Assembly: GCA_963710315.1 (NCBI GenBank)
Contig: CAVPZW010000009.1
Coordinates: 434,001-498,000, forward strand
Reading direction: 5' to 3'
DNA: 64,000 nucleotides
Source of the DNA: Palsa-360 sp963710315
GTDB lineage: Bacteria; Acidobacteriota; Terriglobia; Acidiferrales; UBA7541
Positions 35,903-44,068 of the stretch are shown in pieces. The translations under genes were made by a program, and so were the position numbers. The number at the start of each line of letters is the position of its first letter. Positions within the stretch are counted from its first letter, which is position 1. The notes below the pieces were generated by a model. The model was given only the letters and a program-made list of their open reading frames with translations, made no database searches and had not been told where the DNA came from.

Positions 35903-37055
35903 CTAAGAATCCTCGCCCGCCTCGGCGGCGCTTCCCAATGTGCCTTTTCGCCGCGCCAGCAAATAATTCCGGATGAAGGGATCGAGATCGCCGTTGAGCA
36001 CGCGATCCACGTCGCCCATTTCAAATTTAGTGCGGTGATCCTTGATCAGGCGATAGGGCTGCAGCGTGTAGGTGCGGATCTGGCTGCCGAAGCTGATGTC
36101 GCGCTTGGTTTCGTCCATCTTGCGCGTCTCGGCCTGCCGCTTTTCGATTTCCGCCTCATATAATTTCGAGCGGAGCCACTTCATGGCCAGTTCGCGATTC
36201 TTGTGCTGGCTGCGCTCGTTCTGGCATTGCACGACAATCCCGGTTGCAAGGTGCGTGATGCGCACAGCCGTTTCCACCTTGTTCACATTTTGGCCGCCCG
36301 CGCCGCCCGCGCGAAACGTATCCACGCGCACTTCCTCGGGCTTCACAACAATATCGATCTTGTCGTCGATTTCAGGAATCACGAAAACGGATGCGAACGA
36401 GGTGTGCCGCCGCGCGGCCTGGTCGAAGGGCGAAATGCGGATCAAGCGGTGCACTCCGCTCTCCGTGGAAAGAAATCCGAATGCGTTCTCGCCCTCCACG
36501 CGCACCGTTGCCGATTTCAATCCCGCGCCTTCCCCGGGCGTCAGGTCCATGACGGTGGCCGTAAATCCTTTTTGCTCCGCCCAGCGCAGGTACATGCGCA
36601 GCAGCATTTCCGCCCAATCCTGCGATTCCATTCCGCCCGCACCGGGCTTGATGGTCATGATGGCGTTCAGCCTGTCATTCTCGCCGGAAAGCAGCGTGAC
36701 CGTTTCGAGGTCTGAAACGTAGGTGTCGGCGGCGGACATTTCGCGCTCGGTTTCCTTCAACAGCGAATCGCGCTGCGCGGAATCCTTCTCTTCCTCGGCC
36801 ATGTGGAAATAGGTTTCAATGTCGCTGGCCATGGTGGCCAGCTTGGCGTCCGAGGCCAGAATGGCTTCGGCGGCCTTGCGCTGTTGCATGACTTTTTGCG
36901 CCTGTTCCTGGTCCTGCCAGAAATCCGGCTGGGCGATTTTCTTTTCGAGGGAGGCTATGGTTTCGCGGCTGCGGGCAACGTCAAAGATAACTCCGCACAA
37001 GTTCGATGCGCTTTCGCAATTCTTCCCGCTGCTTCTGTAAATCTTCGATCATCAT
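35903..37055 (-). CDS. prfB: Peptide chain release factor 2, with programmed +1 frameshift
   Basis: RF2 recognises UGA and UAA stops. Two frames are joined: a 24-codon start frame from ATG at 37055 (or 37052) ends at an in-frame TGA at 36983-36981. The slippery stretch CTT-TGA-C (36986-36980) is the standard RF2 autoregulatory site, with a purine-rich GGAG a few bases upstream acting as internal Shine-Dalgarno. The shifted frame reads DVARSRETIASLEKK and continues through the SPF anticodon tripeptide (RISPFDQ) and the GGQ loop (GAGGQNVNKVET). About 383 residues in total. It lies between lnt and metK. Confidence 0.95.
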
Positions 37056-37076
37056 GGTGTGTGGTGTCCCGCTGAA

Positions 37077-38615
37077 TTAGGAATTTTTGCGCGCGAGCCG
37101 CCCGCGCGCATCTATCAACACTAACACGAGCGCGATGAGAACGCACAGCCAGGGAAACCAGTCTCCCCAGCGCGCATACGGCGTCAGGTCGGCGCGAAAC
37201 GCATACGGCGCGTCCAGCTCTCCTCGAATATTGGCGGGCAATTGCGCCACGATGCGCCCGTAAGGATCGACGGAAACGGTGATTCCATCGTTCGTGTCGC
37301 GCAACAGCCAGCGGCGGTTTTCCACCGCTCTCACGCGCGCCATCGCCAAATGCTGTGCCGGCGCTCCCGATCCGCCGAACCAGCCGTCATCCGAAATGTT
37401 GATGAACAGCTGCGCGCCGGCCAGCGTGAAGCGCCGCACTTCGTTCGGAAAAATCGCTTCATAACAAATGTAAACACTGAATGGGCCGCCGGATATATTT
37501 CCAACTTTGTATTGCGAGCCGTGCTGGAAATCGCCGATGAGGCTCGTCAAATCCCGCGCAAAAAAGAACCAATTCCTCCACGGCACGTACTCGCTGAAGG
37601 GCACCAGATGAATTTTGTCATACATGAAATCGAGCGCGCCGTCCGCCCCAAGCAGCGCGGCGCTATTGGTCGCCGCCATCTGCCCATTTCCAATCGGCTT
37701 CCAATCGATCACGCCCACCAGGAATCCGCCGCCCGCTCCGCGCGCGATGCGCAGCGCGCGAGAACGAAAATCCGCGTCCTGCAGTGAAAACGGCGCGGGG
37801 ACTTCCGGCCACACCACAATGCCGGAATTTTTTTGCGCCGCGCCGACGCTGATTTTTTCCAGTTGATCCATGTCCGCCGCGTGAGTTTGCATCCAATTCG
37901 AAGGATAGCCGTTGGACACTGGAAAATTCGTCTGCACTAAATGCGCAACATGATCGGCGCGAGATTGCGGCACATAACGAGGGCCAAGGATGGCAATTAC
38001 GATCAGCAAGGAGTTGACGCCGATCCAGGCTTTCATGCCGCCCTGCTTACGCTGAGACATTTGCAAGAAGACCCAGGCCGCCAGCGCACTGTACGACGCA
38101 ACCACCAGCGACAGCCCCAAAATCCCGGTGACCGCCGTCAACTGAACAAACACCAGATTTCCGGCGGCCACGTATCCAAGCAGATTCCACGGAAAGCCGA
38201 TGGCGGGCATGTGCATGGTGGCGAATTCCATGGCCACCCACAGAAACGGCGCAGCCAGGCAGGCTTTCCCTGGTGCGGATTTCCCCAGCCAGGCTACGGT
38301 CGCCGCGAACGTCGCGTGAAAAAAGGACATTACGACAATGACCAGCGCGAATACTGCTCCGGCCTGAATCACAGGGAGCGGCCCGTATTGCCGCATCACG
38401 GTATAAAACCACGGCAAACTCAGCCCGAAATACGCCGCGCCATGCAGCGATCCCAGCAAGAATGCGAATCGCGGCCGCTCACCCAGCACCGCGACAATCA
38501 GCACCGAGGGAGCGATCCATCCCAACAATGGGATATTGTACGCAGGGAAAGCCAGCGCCAGCGCAACGCCAGAAGCGAGCGCAAGCAGCAGCCGGACTGT
38601 CCTCGATAGGTTCAT
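37077..38615 (-). CDS. lnt: Apolipoprotein N-acyltransferase
   Basis: A 512-residue inner-membrane protein: about six N-terminal helices, a periplasmic nitrilase-fold domain and one C-terminal helix. The catalytic triad is visible as Glu in WPEVPAP, Lys in YDKIHLVPFSEYVP and Cys in VYICYEAIFP. Lnt adds the third acyl chain to lipoproteins. The start MNLSRTVR is used; an upstream in-frame extension lacks a ribosome site. It lies 21 bp upstream of prfB and behind the SPOR-protein gene on the same strand. Confidence 0.93.
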   Translation of the reverse strand: MNLSRTVRLLLALASGVALALAFPAYNIPLLGWIAPSVLIVAVLGERPRFAFLLGSLHGAAYFGLSLPWFYTVMRQYGPLPVIQAGAVFALVIVVMSFFHATFAATVAWLGKSAPGKACLAAPFLWVAMEFATMHMPAIGFPWNLLGYVAAGNLVFVQLTAVTGILGLSLVVASYSALAAWVFLQMSQRKQGGMKAWIGVNSLLIVIAILGPRYVPQSRADHVAHLVQTNFPVSNGYPSNWMQTHAADMDQLEKISVGAAQKNSGIVVWPEVPAPFSLQDADFRSRALRIARGAGGGFLVGVIDWKPIGNGQMAATNSAALLGADGALDFMYDKIHLVPFSEYVPWRNWFFFARDLTSLIGDFQHGSQYKVGNISGGPFSVYICYEAIFPNEVRRFTLAGAQLFINISDDGWFGGSGAPAQHLAMARVRAVENRRWLLRDTNDGITVSVDPYGRIVAQLPANIRGELDAPYAFRADLTPYARWGDWFPWLCVLIALVLVLIDARGRLARKNS

Positions 38616-38641
38616 GGCCACGGCATTGTAGACCGTCTGTT

Positions 38642-38727
38642 GCGGGACAGCCACCCATGGCTGTCCGCTCAGCGCAGGCGAAACTGCATTAGGCTTCCGA
38701 AAGGACTCCCAGGAGTCGCTGTCCCGG
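38642..38727. repeat. Nested palindromic repeat between SPOR gene and lnt
   Basis: GGACAGCCA (38645-38653) pairs across 4 bases with TGGCTGTCC (38658-38666). The first arm, extended to CGGGACAGC (38644-38652), also pairs with GCTGTCCCG (38718-38726), so alternative hairpins can form. It fills most of the 131-bp gap before lnt. Confidence 0.7.
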
Positions 38728-38746
38728 AATTTCAGCGCTTAGGATT

Positions 38747-39442
38747 TCAGCGCTTGATGATGGACTTGAACCCTTTGGCTTCCAGGTCCTTGCGGCCGTT
38801 CGTGGCGGCTTGATTGTCCGCGTATGGGCCGACTTGCACGCGATAGTATTTGTCGGCGCTGGGAGGGATGACGATGGCGGGGAATTTTTTCTGTTGCAGG
38901 GCTTGCGCCAATGCCAGCGCGTCATCCTGGTGCAGCACGGCCGCGACCTGAAGCATGATCGTGCCTTTTGGAATCAGCGCAGCGGACGTGCCCAGCGCGC
39001 CCGCTGGGGATTTCCCCGGTTTAGCGGCAGCCTTCGAGGCGGCAACAGGGGCGGGCTTGGGCGCCGCAGCGGGCTTTGCCGACGCGGGGGCGGGCGCGGG
39101 TTTGGGAGACGGCTGCAAATGATCCGCGCTGGCTTGCGGATCGGCGGAGTGATAAAAATCCCAGTCGGAATTTTTCTTCGGAACTTGCGCGTCTTCCGAC
39201 TCCGGCTTGGCCTTGGACTTGGCGCTCGTGGAAGCGGAGGAGGCGGCAGGAGCGGCCGGCGCTTCGCTTCCCGGCGGCGCGCCCACCGAAGCGCGCAGCT
39301 TGGGATCGTACTGGCTTCGTCCCATCAAGTAGCCCAGCGTGAAGACCACTCCGAAAATCACTACCAGAAGCAGGAACAGTCCGACCAGGTGCCTGCTTTC
39401 CAGCACGAAATCGCCGCCGCTTTTTTTCTCTTTTGACGCCAT
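38747..39442 (-). CDS. SPOR-domain membrane protein
   Basis: A 231-residue protein with one N-terminal membrane helix (residues 18-40), an Ala/Pro/Lys-rich periplasmic linker (about 50-155), and a C-terminal SPOR domain of about 70 residues (from IMLQVAAVLHQDDA to SIIKR, with YYRVQVGPY at its centre). SPOR domains bind denuded glycan strands in septal peptidoglycan. It probably acts in division or cell-wall maintenance. Its start lies 3 bp from the stop of the slipin gene, implying coupled translation. Confidence 0.87.
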   Translation of the reverse strand: MASKEKKSGGDFVLESRHLVGLFLLLVVIFGVVFTLGYLMGRSQYDPKLRASVGAPPGSEAPAAPAASSASTSAKSKAKPESEDAQVPKKNSDWDFYHSADPQASADHLQPSPKPAPAPASAKPAAAPKPAPVAASKAAAKPGKSPAGALGTSAALIPKGTIMLQVAAVLHQDDALALAQALQQKKFPAIVIPPSADKYYRVQVGPYADNQAATNGRKDLEAKGFKSIIKR

Positions 39443-39445
39443 TTA

Positions 39446-40222
39446 TTATTTTCGAGAACCGATCGCCTTCACCCACTCGTTAATAATATCGATCGGCAGC
39501 GGAAACACAATGGTGGTATTTTTTTCCACACCGATTTCGGTCAGCGTTTGCAGGTAGCGCAATTGAATCGCAGCAGGCTCTGTTGCGAGCACCTTGGCGG
39601 CCTCGGCCAGCTTTGCCGACGCCTGCGCTTCGCCTTCCGCGTGAATGATCTTTGCGCGCCGCTCGCGTTCCGCTTCCGCCTGCCGCCCGATGGCGCGCTG
39701 CATCTGCTCCGGAATGTCGACCTGCTTGACTTCCACCTTGGTTACCTTAATACCCCAGGGCTCGGTATCCTGGTCAAGGATCACCTGCAGCCTGCTATTT
39801 ACTTTTTCGCGTTCCGCGAGAATCTCGTCCAGTTCAAACTGGCCGACGATACTGCGCAGCGTGGTTTGCGCCTTCTGCGATGTCGCGTACATGTAATTCT
39901 GCACGCGCGAGACCGCAAGATTCGCGTCCACCACGGCAAAATAAGCGACCGCGTTGACCTTCACCGATACGTTGTCGCGCGTGATGATGTCCTGCGAAGG
40001 CACGTCCAGCGTTTCGATTCGCAGGGAAACGCGCGTCAGTGTCTCGATCGGATAGAACACCAGGCACAAGCCGGGGCCCTTGGCGGTGGGCTGCATGCGC
40101 CCCAGGCGCAAGACCACGCCGCGCTCCCATTCCTTGAGCACGTACAGCGAATTCCAGAACCAAATAAAGCCGATGAAAAACGCGATCAGAAGCCCGTACA
40201 TCGAAAAACTTGGAGCATCCAT
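39446..40222 (-). CDS. Slipin / SPFH-domain membrane protein
   Basis: A 258-residue stomatin-like protein: an N-terminal membrane anchor (about 6-26), then an SPFH domain with WERGVVLRLGR, TRVSLRIETLDVPSQDIITRD and NVSVKVNAVAYF. A helical region rich in Glu/Ala/Arg follows (about 165-220). Slipins form membrane scaffolds and pair with NfeD proteases, and the gene immediately upstream encodes one, which supports a joint function in membrane protein quality control. Confidence 0.92.
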   Translation of the reverse strand: MDAPSFSMYGLLIAFFIGFIWFWNSLYVLKEWERGVVLRLGRMQPTAKGPGLCLVFYPIETLTRVSLRIETLDVPSQDIITRDNVSVKVNAVAYFAVVDANLAVSRVQNYMYATSQKAQTTLRSIVGQFELDEILAEREKVNSRLQVILDQDTEPWGIKVTKVEVKQVDIPEQMQRAIGRQAEAERERRAKIIHAEGEAQASAKLAEAAKVLATEPAAIQLRYLQTLTEIGVEKNTTIVFPLPIDIINEWVKAIGSRK

Positions 40223-40302
40223 TTTTCCTCCTCACAAACAATCCGGCGTAATAACAAGCCGGACTAGCCGTCATCGCGATCGTGCCTTGCGCAAAAAGTT
40301 TT

Positions 40303-41730
40303 TCACTTGGCTGATGCAGAGTGCTCGGCCGGAACGACGTGCAGCGTCAGCCCCTCGAAACTTACCACGCGGACGTGCGCGCCCTGCGAAATTGCTTCCC
40401 GGGCCACTGCCCGCCACAATGCGCCATTAAGCCGCACCATTCCCTCGAAGTGTTCCGCGCCGTCCGACTTTACCAGCGAACCCGTGACTTCCGCGACCGT
40501 GCCGATGAATTGCTCGCGTCCCATGGTCGGCTTCCACGTGCGCGATTTCAACACCAGCCGCATCAGGAAAATCACGATTAGCGCGAACGGAAGCGTTACT
40601 CCGAACGCAACGCCCAGGCTCACCCCCGCATGAGTCATGGGCGAGCGCACCAGCATCAGCGCGCCCAGCAGCATGGCCACGATTCCGCCGACGGCCAGAA
40701 CGCCATGGCTGGTGTACTTGGCCTCCAGCACGAATAGCCCCAGCGCCAGCAAAATCAAAACGATGCCCGCGGGCTGTACGGGCAAAATGTGCATGGCGTA
40801 GAGCGCCAGCACCAATGCAATGCCGCCGACCACTCCCGGCGCAACCATTCCCGGGTGCGTGAATTCAACGTAAAGGCCCAGCACTCCCACAATCAACAGA
40901 ATGAAAAACGCATCCGGCTGCACGATGCGCGAAAGAAATCGCTCGCGTCCAGACATTGAAAATGGAACGCGCACCGGATTGCGCAGCGCAAGCTGCATGG
41001 TCGATCCGTCGAAGCGCTTGATGCTGCGGCCATCCAATTTTGAAAGCAAATCTTCCGGCGTGTTCGCAATCAAGTCGATGAGCTTTCCATCCAGCGCTTC
41101 CGTCTCGGTCCAGGCCTTGCCGTCAACCACTGCGGACTCCGCAAGCTCCACATTTCTGCCGCGTTTTGCGGAGTAGCTGCGCAGAAATGCCGTGGCGTCA
41201 TTCAATATTTTCTTCTTCAGCGTATCGTCCACTTGCAGAGGAAATCCGCCGATGGCCAGAAGCGGCGATGCCGCGCCGGTATGCGTTCCCGGAGCCATGG
41301 CCGCCACATCCGCCGACAGCAAAATAAAAAATCCCGCCGAAGCCCCGCGCGATGCGTCAGGCCAAATAAAAATTGCCACCGGAACGGGCGAATCCAAAAT
41401 GTGATGGATGATGTCTTCCATGGAGGTGGAGAGGCCTCCCGGAGTGTCCATGGTGATCAGCACCAGGCTTGCGTGGCGCCGCGCGGCTTCCTCGATGCCG
41501 TTGTCAACATACTCGGCCATCACCGGTTCAATTTCATCGCCGATGTGCAGTTCGAGAATTTGCGCGGGGGTGGCGAGCGCAGAAGAACTTCCCTTGTCCT
41601 GCGCCTGCGCCTGCGCTCGCAAGCTGAATGCGCAGAACAATGCTGCCGCGAACATTGCAATCGCCGCCAACCTTGCGGCAGATTTCAACAAAAAACAATT
41701 ATTTGCGCGGCGGTCGTCATCGCCATTCAT
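40303..41730 (-). CDS. NfeD-family membrane serine protease (ClpP-like domain)
   Basis: A 475-residue protein. A signal or anchor segment to about residue 42 is followed by a ClpP-crotonase-like domain with ITMDTPGGLSTSMEDI and GASAGFFILLSADVAAMAPGTHTGAA, where the Ser in GASAG is the likely nucleophile. The general-base Lys region is KKKILNDATAFLRSYSAKRGRN. Four to five membrane helices follow, then a C-terminal OB-fold NfeD domain (FIGTVAEVTGSLVKSDG to SFEGLTLHVVP). It is the long NfeD type, and precedes the slipin gene by 80 bp. In relatives the pair cleaves stomatin. Confidence 0.92.
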   Translation of the reverse strand: MNGDDDRRANNCFLLKSAARLAAIAMFAAALFCAFSLRAQAQAQDKGSSSALATPAQILELHIGDEIEPVMAEYVDNGIEEAARRHASLVLITMDTPGGLSTSMEDIIHHILDSPVPVAIFIWPDASRGASAGFFILLSADVAAMAPGTHTGAASPLLAIGGFPLQVDDTLKKKILNDATAFLRSYSAKRGRNVELAESAVVDGKAWTETEALDGKLIDLIANTPEDLLSKLDGRSIKRFDGSTMQLALRNPVRVPFSMSGRERFLSRIVQPDAFFILLIVGVLGLYVEFTHPGMVAPGVVGGIALVLALYAMHILPVQPAGIVLILLALGLFVLEAKYTSHGVLAVGGIVAMLLGALMLVRSPMTHAGVSLGVAFGVTLPFALIVIFLMRLVLKSRTWKPTMGREQFIGTVAEVTGSLVKSDGAEHFEGMVRLNGALWRAVAREAISQGAHVRVVSFEGLTLHVVPAEHSASAK

Positions 41731-43073
41731 GGACGCGCCCCTCCGCTGTCAACCTTGCGAATTCCCTTCCCTGTCTGAGGCTGCCCTTCGGGAGGTCCGC
41801 CGCCTGGACGCAGAAGTGTCCGGTCGAAATTCCTGGAAACGCGCGCCAGGCGTGCGAGCCCGTTGCCATCCTGTAGGTTTGGCGGGGCCTGCTTATCGGC
41901 GCTCTCCGCACCCTCGGCGCGAATCGCCGCCGCTTCCGGATTTCGTCCGAGGGATTCCAATGTCACAATGAGCAGCGATTTCGCTTCCTTGTCGTCGGGA
42001 TCGATTTTTCTGGCGCGTTCCAGCGGAGCCACAGCGGCAGCCGCCTGTTTCCCAATCAGCTTGGCAAGAGCAATGTTGACCCAATAATCCGCTTCTTCCG
42101 GATCAAGCGCCGATGCTCGCTCGAATTCCGTCCCCGCCTCGCTCCACTTTCCGAGCCGCAGCCGCGCCACGCCCAGGTTGTTGCGCATTTCCGGCAATTC
42201 CGGAAGCGAATCTTTCTCGCCGATCCTGCGCGTGCGTTCGAGCAACCCGGAGAATGCCGCCTCCGCGCGGGCGCCGTCATTGCGCGACAGATGGCACACC
42301 CCTGTCTCGAAACTCGCCTGCGGCCCGTCCGGACGATTGGGAGGCACGCGCGAATACCACACCAGAGCCGAATCGCAATCGCGCCGCTTGAAATAAATCC
42401 GGCCGAGTTCAAATGCCGGCCGGTCCCAGGACGGCTCCAGGCGCGCCGCTTCACGCAGCGAGCGAAGGCGCTCCTCGTCCTGCGATCCGGCAATGCCATG
42501 CACGAAATTTTCAAGCGCTTCCAGACGCAAGGACGGCGGCGGCTCGGAGAAGCTCGATTCGTCCAAGCTCGCGCCCTGCCGCGGACAATCCTTTTGGTCA
42601 ATCGCGCACAAAATCTTCCAGGTCAGGCGTGCATGCGCGCGCGGCAGGTCCTGGATTGCGCTGGATTCGATGAGAGGCTGCGAAAGAGACGGCGGGCTGA
42701 GGTGCAACACTCGGGCTTCCATCGTGGCGGTCTTGCCGTCGGATTGGAATCGTCCGTAAACCACCGCGTCGGCATCGGCCTCGGCGGCAATTTTCACGAT
42801 CGTGGCGTGAGTAAATCGCGCCGAGTCCGGCAGGCCCATTCGCTCCAGGGTCGCCAACCGATCCTCTCGCGAAAGCACGTTCACTCCCCGGTCCTCAAGG
42901 CGCTCCGCCGTCAACTCGGAAAAACCTTCGCCAAGCCAATCCAGAGCGGGCATTCGGCTTTCGTTTTCAAAGGGAAATATCAGAAGCGTTTCGGGGCGAG
43001 ACTCAGCGGACGCGCTGCGAGCCTCTCCGTGGATTGCGCGGGGCGGGCGCGGCCTGCCGTCACGGCCAGGCAA
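41727..43073 (-). CDS. TPR-repeat protein, likely frameshifted at its N-terminus
   Basis: A 448-codon frame. Residues 25-175 form a FlgO/TolB-N-like domain (ETLLIFPFENESRMPALDWLGEGFSELTAERL), followed by TPR repeats from about 190 to 400 (for example WVNIALAKLIGKQAAAAVAPLERARKI). The frame begins at a TTG and lacks a signal peptide. In another frame, ATG at 43123 opens a 47-codon reading frame with an excellent signal peptide (GLFLLSAVFCLAVTA) that ends inside this gene at 42980. Joining the two by a one-base indel gives a sensible exported protein. Function unknown; it overlaps the NfeD gene by 4 bp. Confidence 0.75.
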   Translation of the reverse strand: MPGRDGRPRPPRAIHGEARSASAESRPETLLIFPFENESRMPALDWLGEGFSELTAERLEDRGVNVLSREDRLATLERMGLPDSARFTHATIVKIAAEADADAVVYGRFQSDGKTATMEARVLHLSPPSLSQPLIESSAIQDLPRAHARLTWKILCAIDQKDCPRQGASLDESSFSEPPPSLRLEALENFVHGIAGSQDEERLRSLREAARLEPSWDRPAFELGRIYFKRRDCDSALVWYSRVPPNRPDGPQASFETGVCHLSRNDGARAEAAFSGLLERTRRIGEKDSLPELPEMRNNLGVARLRLGKWSEAGTEFERASALDPEEADYWVNIALAKLIGKQAAAAVAPLERARKIDPDDKEAKSLLIVTLESLGRNPEAAAIRAEGAESADKQAPPNLQDGNGLARLARVSRNFDRTLLRPGGGPPEGQPQTGKGIRKVDSGGARP

Positions 43074-43189
43074 AAAACGGCACTCAAAAGGAAAAGCCCA
43101 AGCCGAAATATTCGAGGAGGCATCGTGATTTTTATTGTAACAGAGGCCGCGCGGAGCGTCTTCGCGCGTGTCTCGCTTTGCCGAAAAGC

Positions 43190-44068
43190 TTACGCGCCGG
43201 GGCGAGTCGCGGATCCCTTCTGCTCCGCCGGGAGTATGCGCGCAAGCACGGCCTGCACGACGGGGTCGTCGATCACGCCCTTAAATGCAGGGTCTGTGGC
43301 GGCCTTTGCGACATCCTTGTACCCTTCGTCCAGCGACTTGCGCAGATATTCGGCACAGTGCGCGGCGTCACCCTTCCCCGCGTATACCTTGGCCATGGTG
43401 AAGAAAAACAGGCCGTGGTTGGAAACCGAGCGATCCTGCACCGTGCTGCCCGCGCGGTCGTTTCGTTCAAAGACGCCGGGGTCGATATCAAGCGCCTTTT
43501 GAAATTCAATAGCGGCTTCGGGAAACTTGTTTGAATTGTAGTAGGCAAAACCCAGGTTCGAGTGAGCCCCCGCCTGGTTGGGATCGATACTGACCGCTCT
43601 TTGATATTCGCGGATCGCGCGGCGAAAATCTTTCTGGTGGTAATAAACCATTCCCAGATTATTCACCGCGCTGGCATATTTCTTGTCGGCTTTGGCCGCG
43701 CGCGAAAAATACTTCTTGGCTTGGTCGTAGTTGGCGAGGTCCAGGTAGGCAATCCCAATCATGTTCATATAGCTGGCATTCTTCGGATCGGACTTCAGCA
43801 AATCCAGGTAGCCCTGAATGGCCGCGTCGTAGCGCTTCTCCGCCATTTGAATTCTTGCCCGCTCCTCTTGCATTTCCCTGGGGCTGAGACTGGCGGACGC
43901 GGCGCTGCCGGATTGCGTTTGCGAAGGTTTGGAGGCCTGTTCCGAGGCGGACTGCCGCGCGGCCAAACAAAGCGGTGCGGCAAAAGCTAGAAGCCTGCCA
44001 AAATTCGGAAAAAATAAAGTGGAGGTTGCTCTTTCATTGCGAACGCCCCCGAATGACGCCCGCATCAA
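43190..44068 (-). CDS. Exported TPR-repeat protein
   Basis: A 292-residue protein with an N-terminal hydrophobic region (about 20-38) and Ser/Gln/Ala linker, then three or more TPR motifs (YMNMIGIAYLDLANYDQAKKY, AVNNLGMVYYHQKDFRRAI, AHSNLGFAYYNSNKFPEAA). The C-terminal 70 residues contain KVYAGKGDAAHCAEYLRKSLDEGYKDV, a fragment found in acidobacterial TPR proteins. It should mediate protein-protein contacts. It sits between the frameshifted penicillin-binding protein and the second TPR gene, transcribed the same way. Confidence 0.85.
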   Translation of the reverse strand: MMRASFGGVRNERATSTLFFPNFGRLLAFAAPLCLAARQSASEQASKPSQTQSGSAASASLSPREMQEERARIQMAEKRYDAAIQGYLDLLKSDPKNASYMNMIGIAYLDLANYDQAKKYFSRAAKADKKYASAVNNLGMVYYHQKDFRRAIREYQRAVSIDPNQAGAHSNLGFAYYNSNKFPEAAIEFQKALDIDPGVFERNDRAGSTVQDRSVSNHGLFFFTMAKVYAGKGDAAHCAEYLRKSLDEGYKDVAKAATDPAFKGVIDDPVVQAVLARILPAEQKGSATRPGA

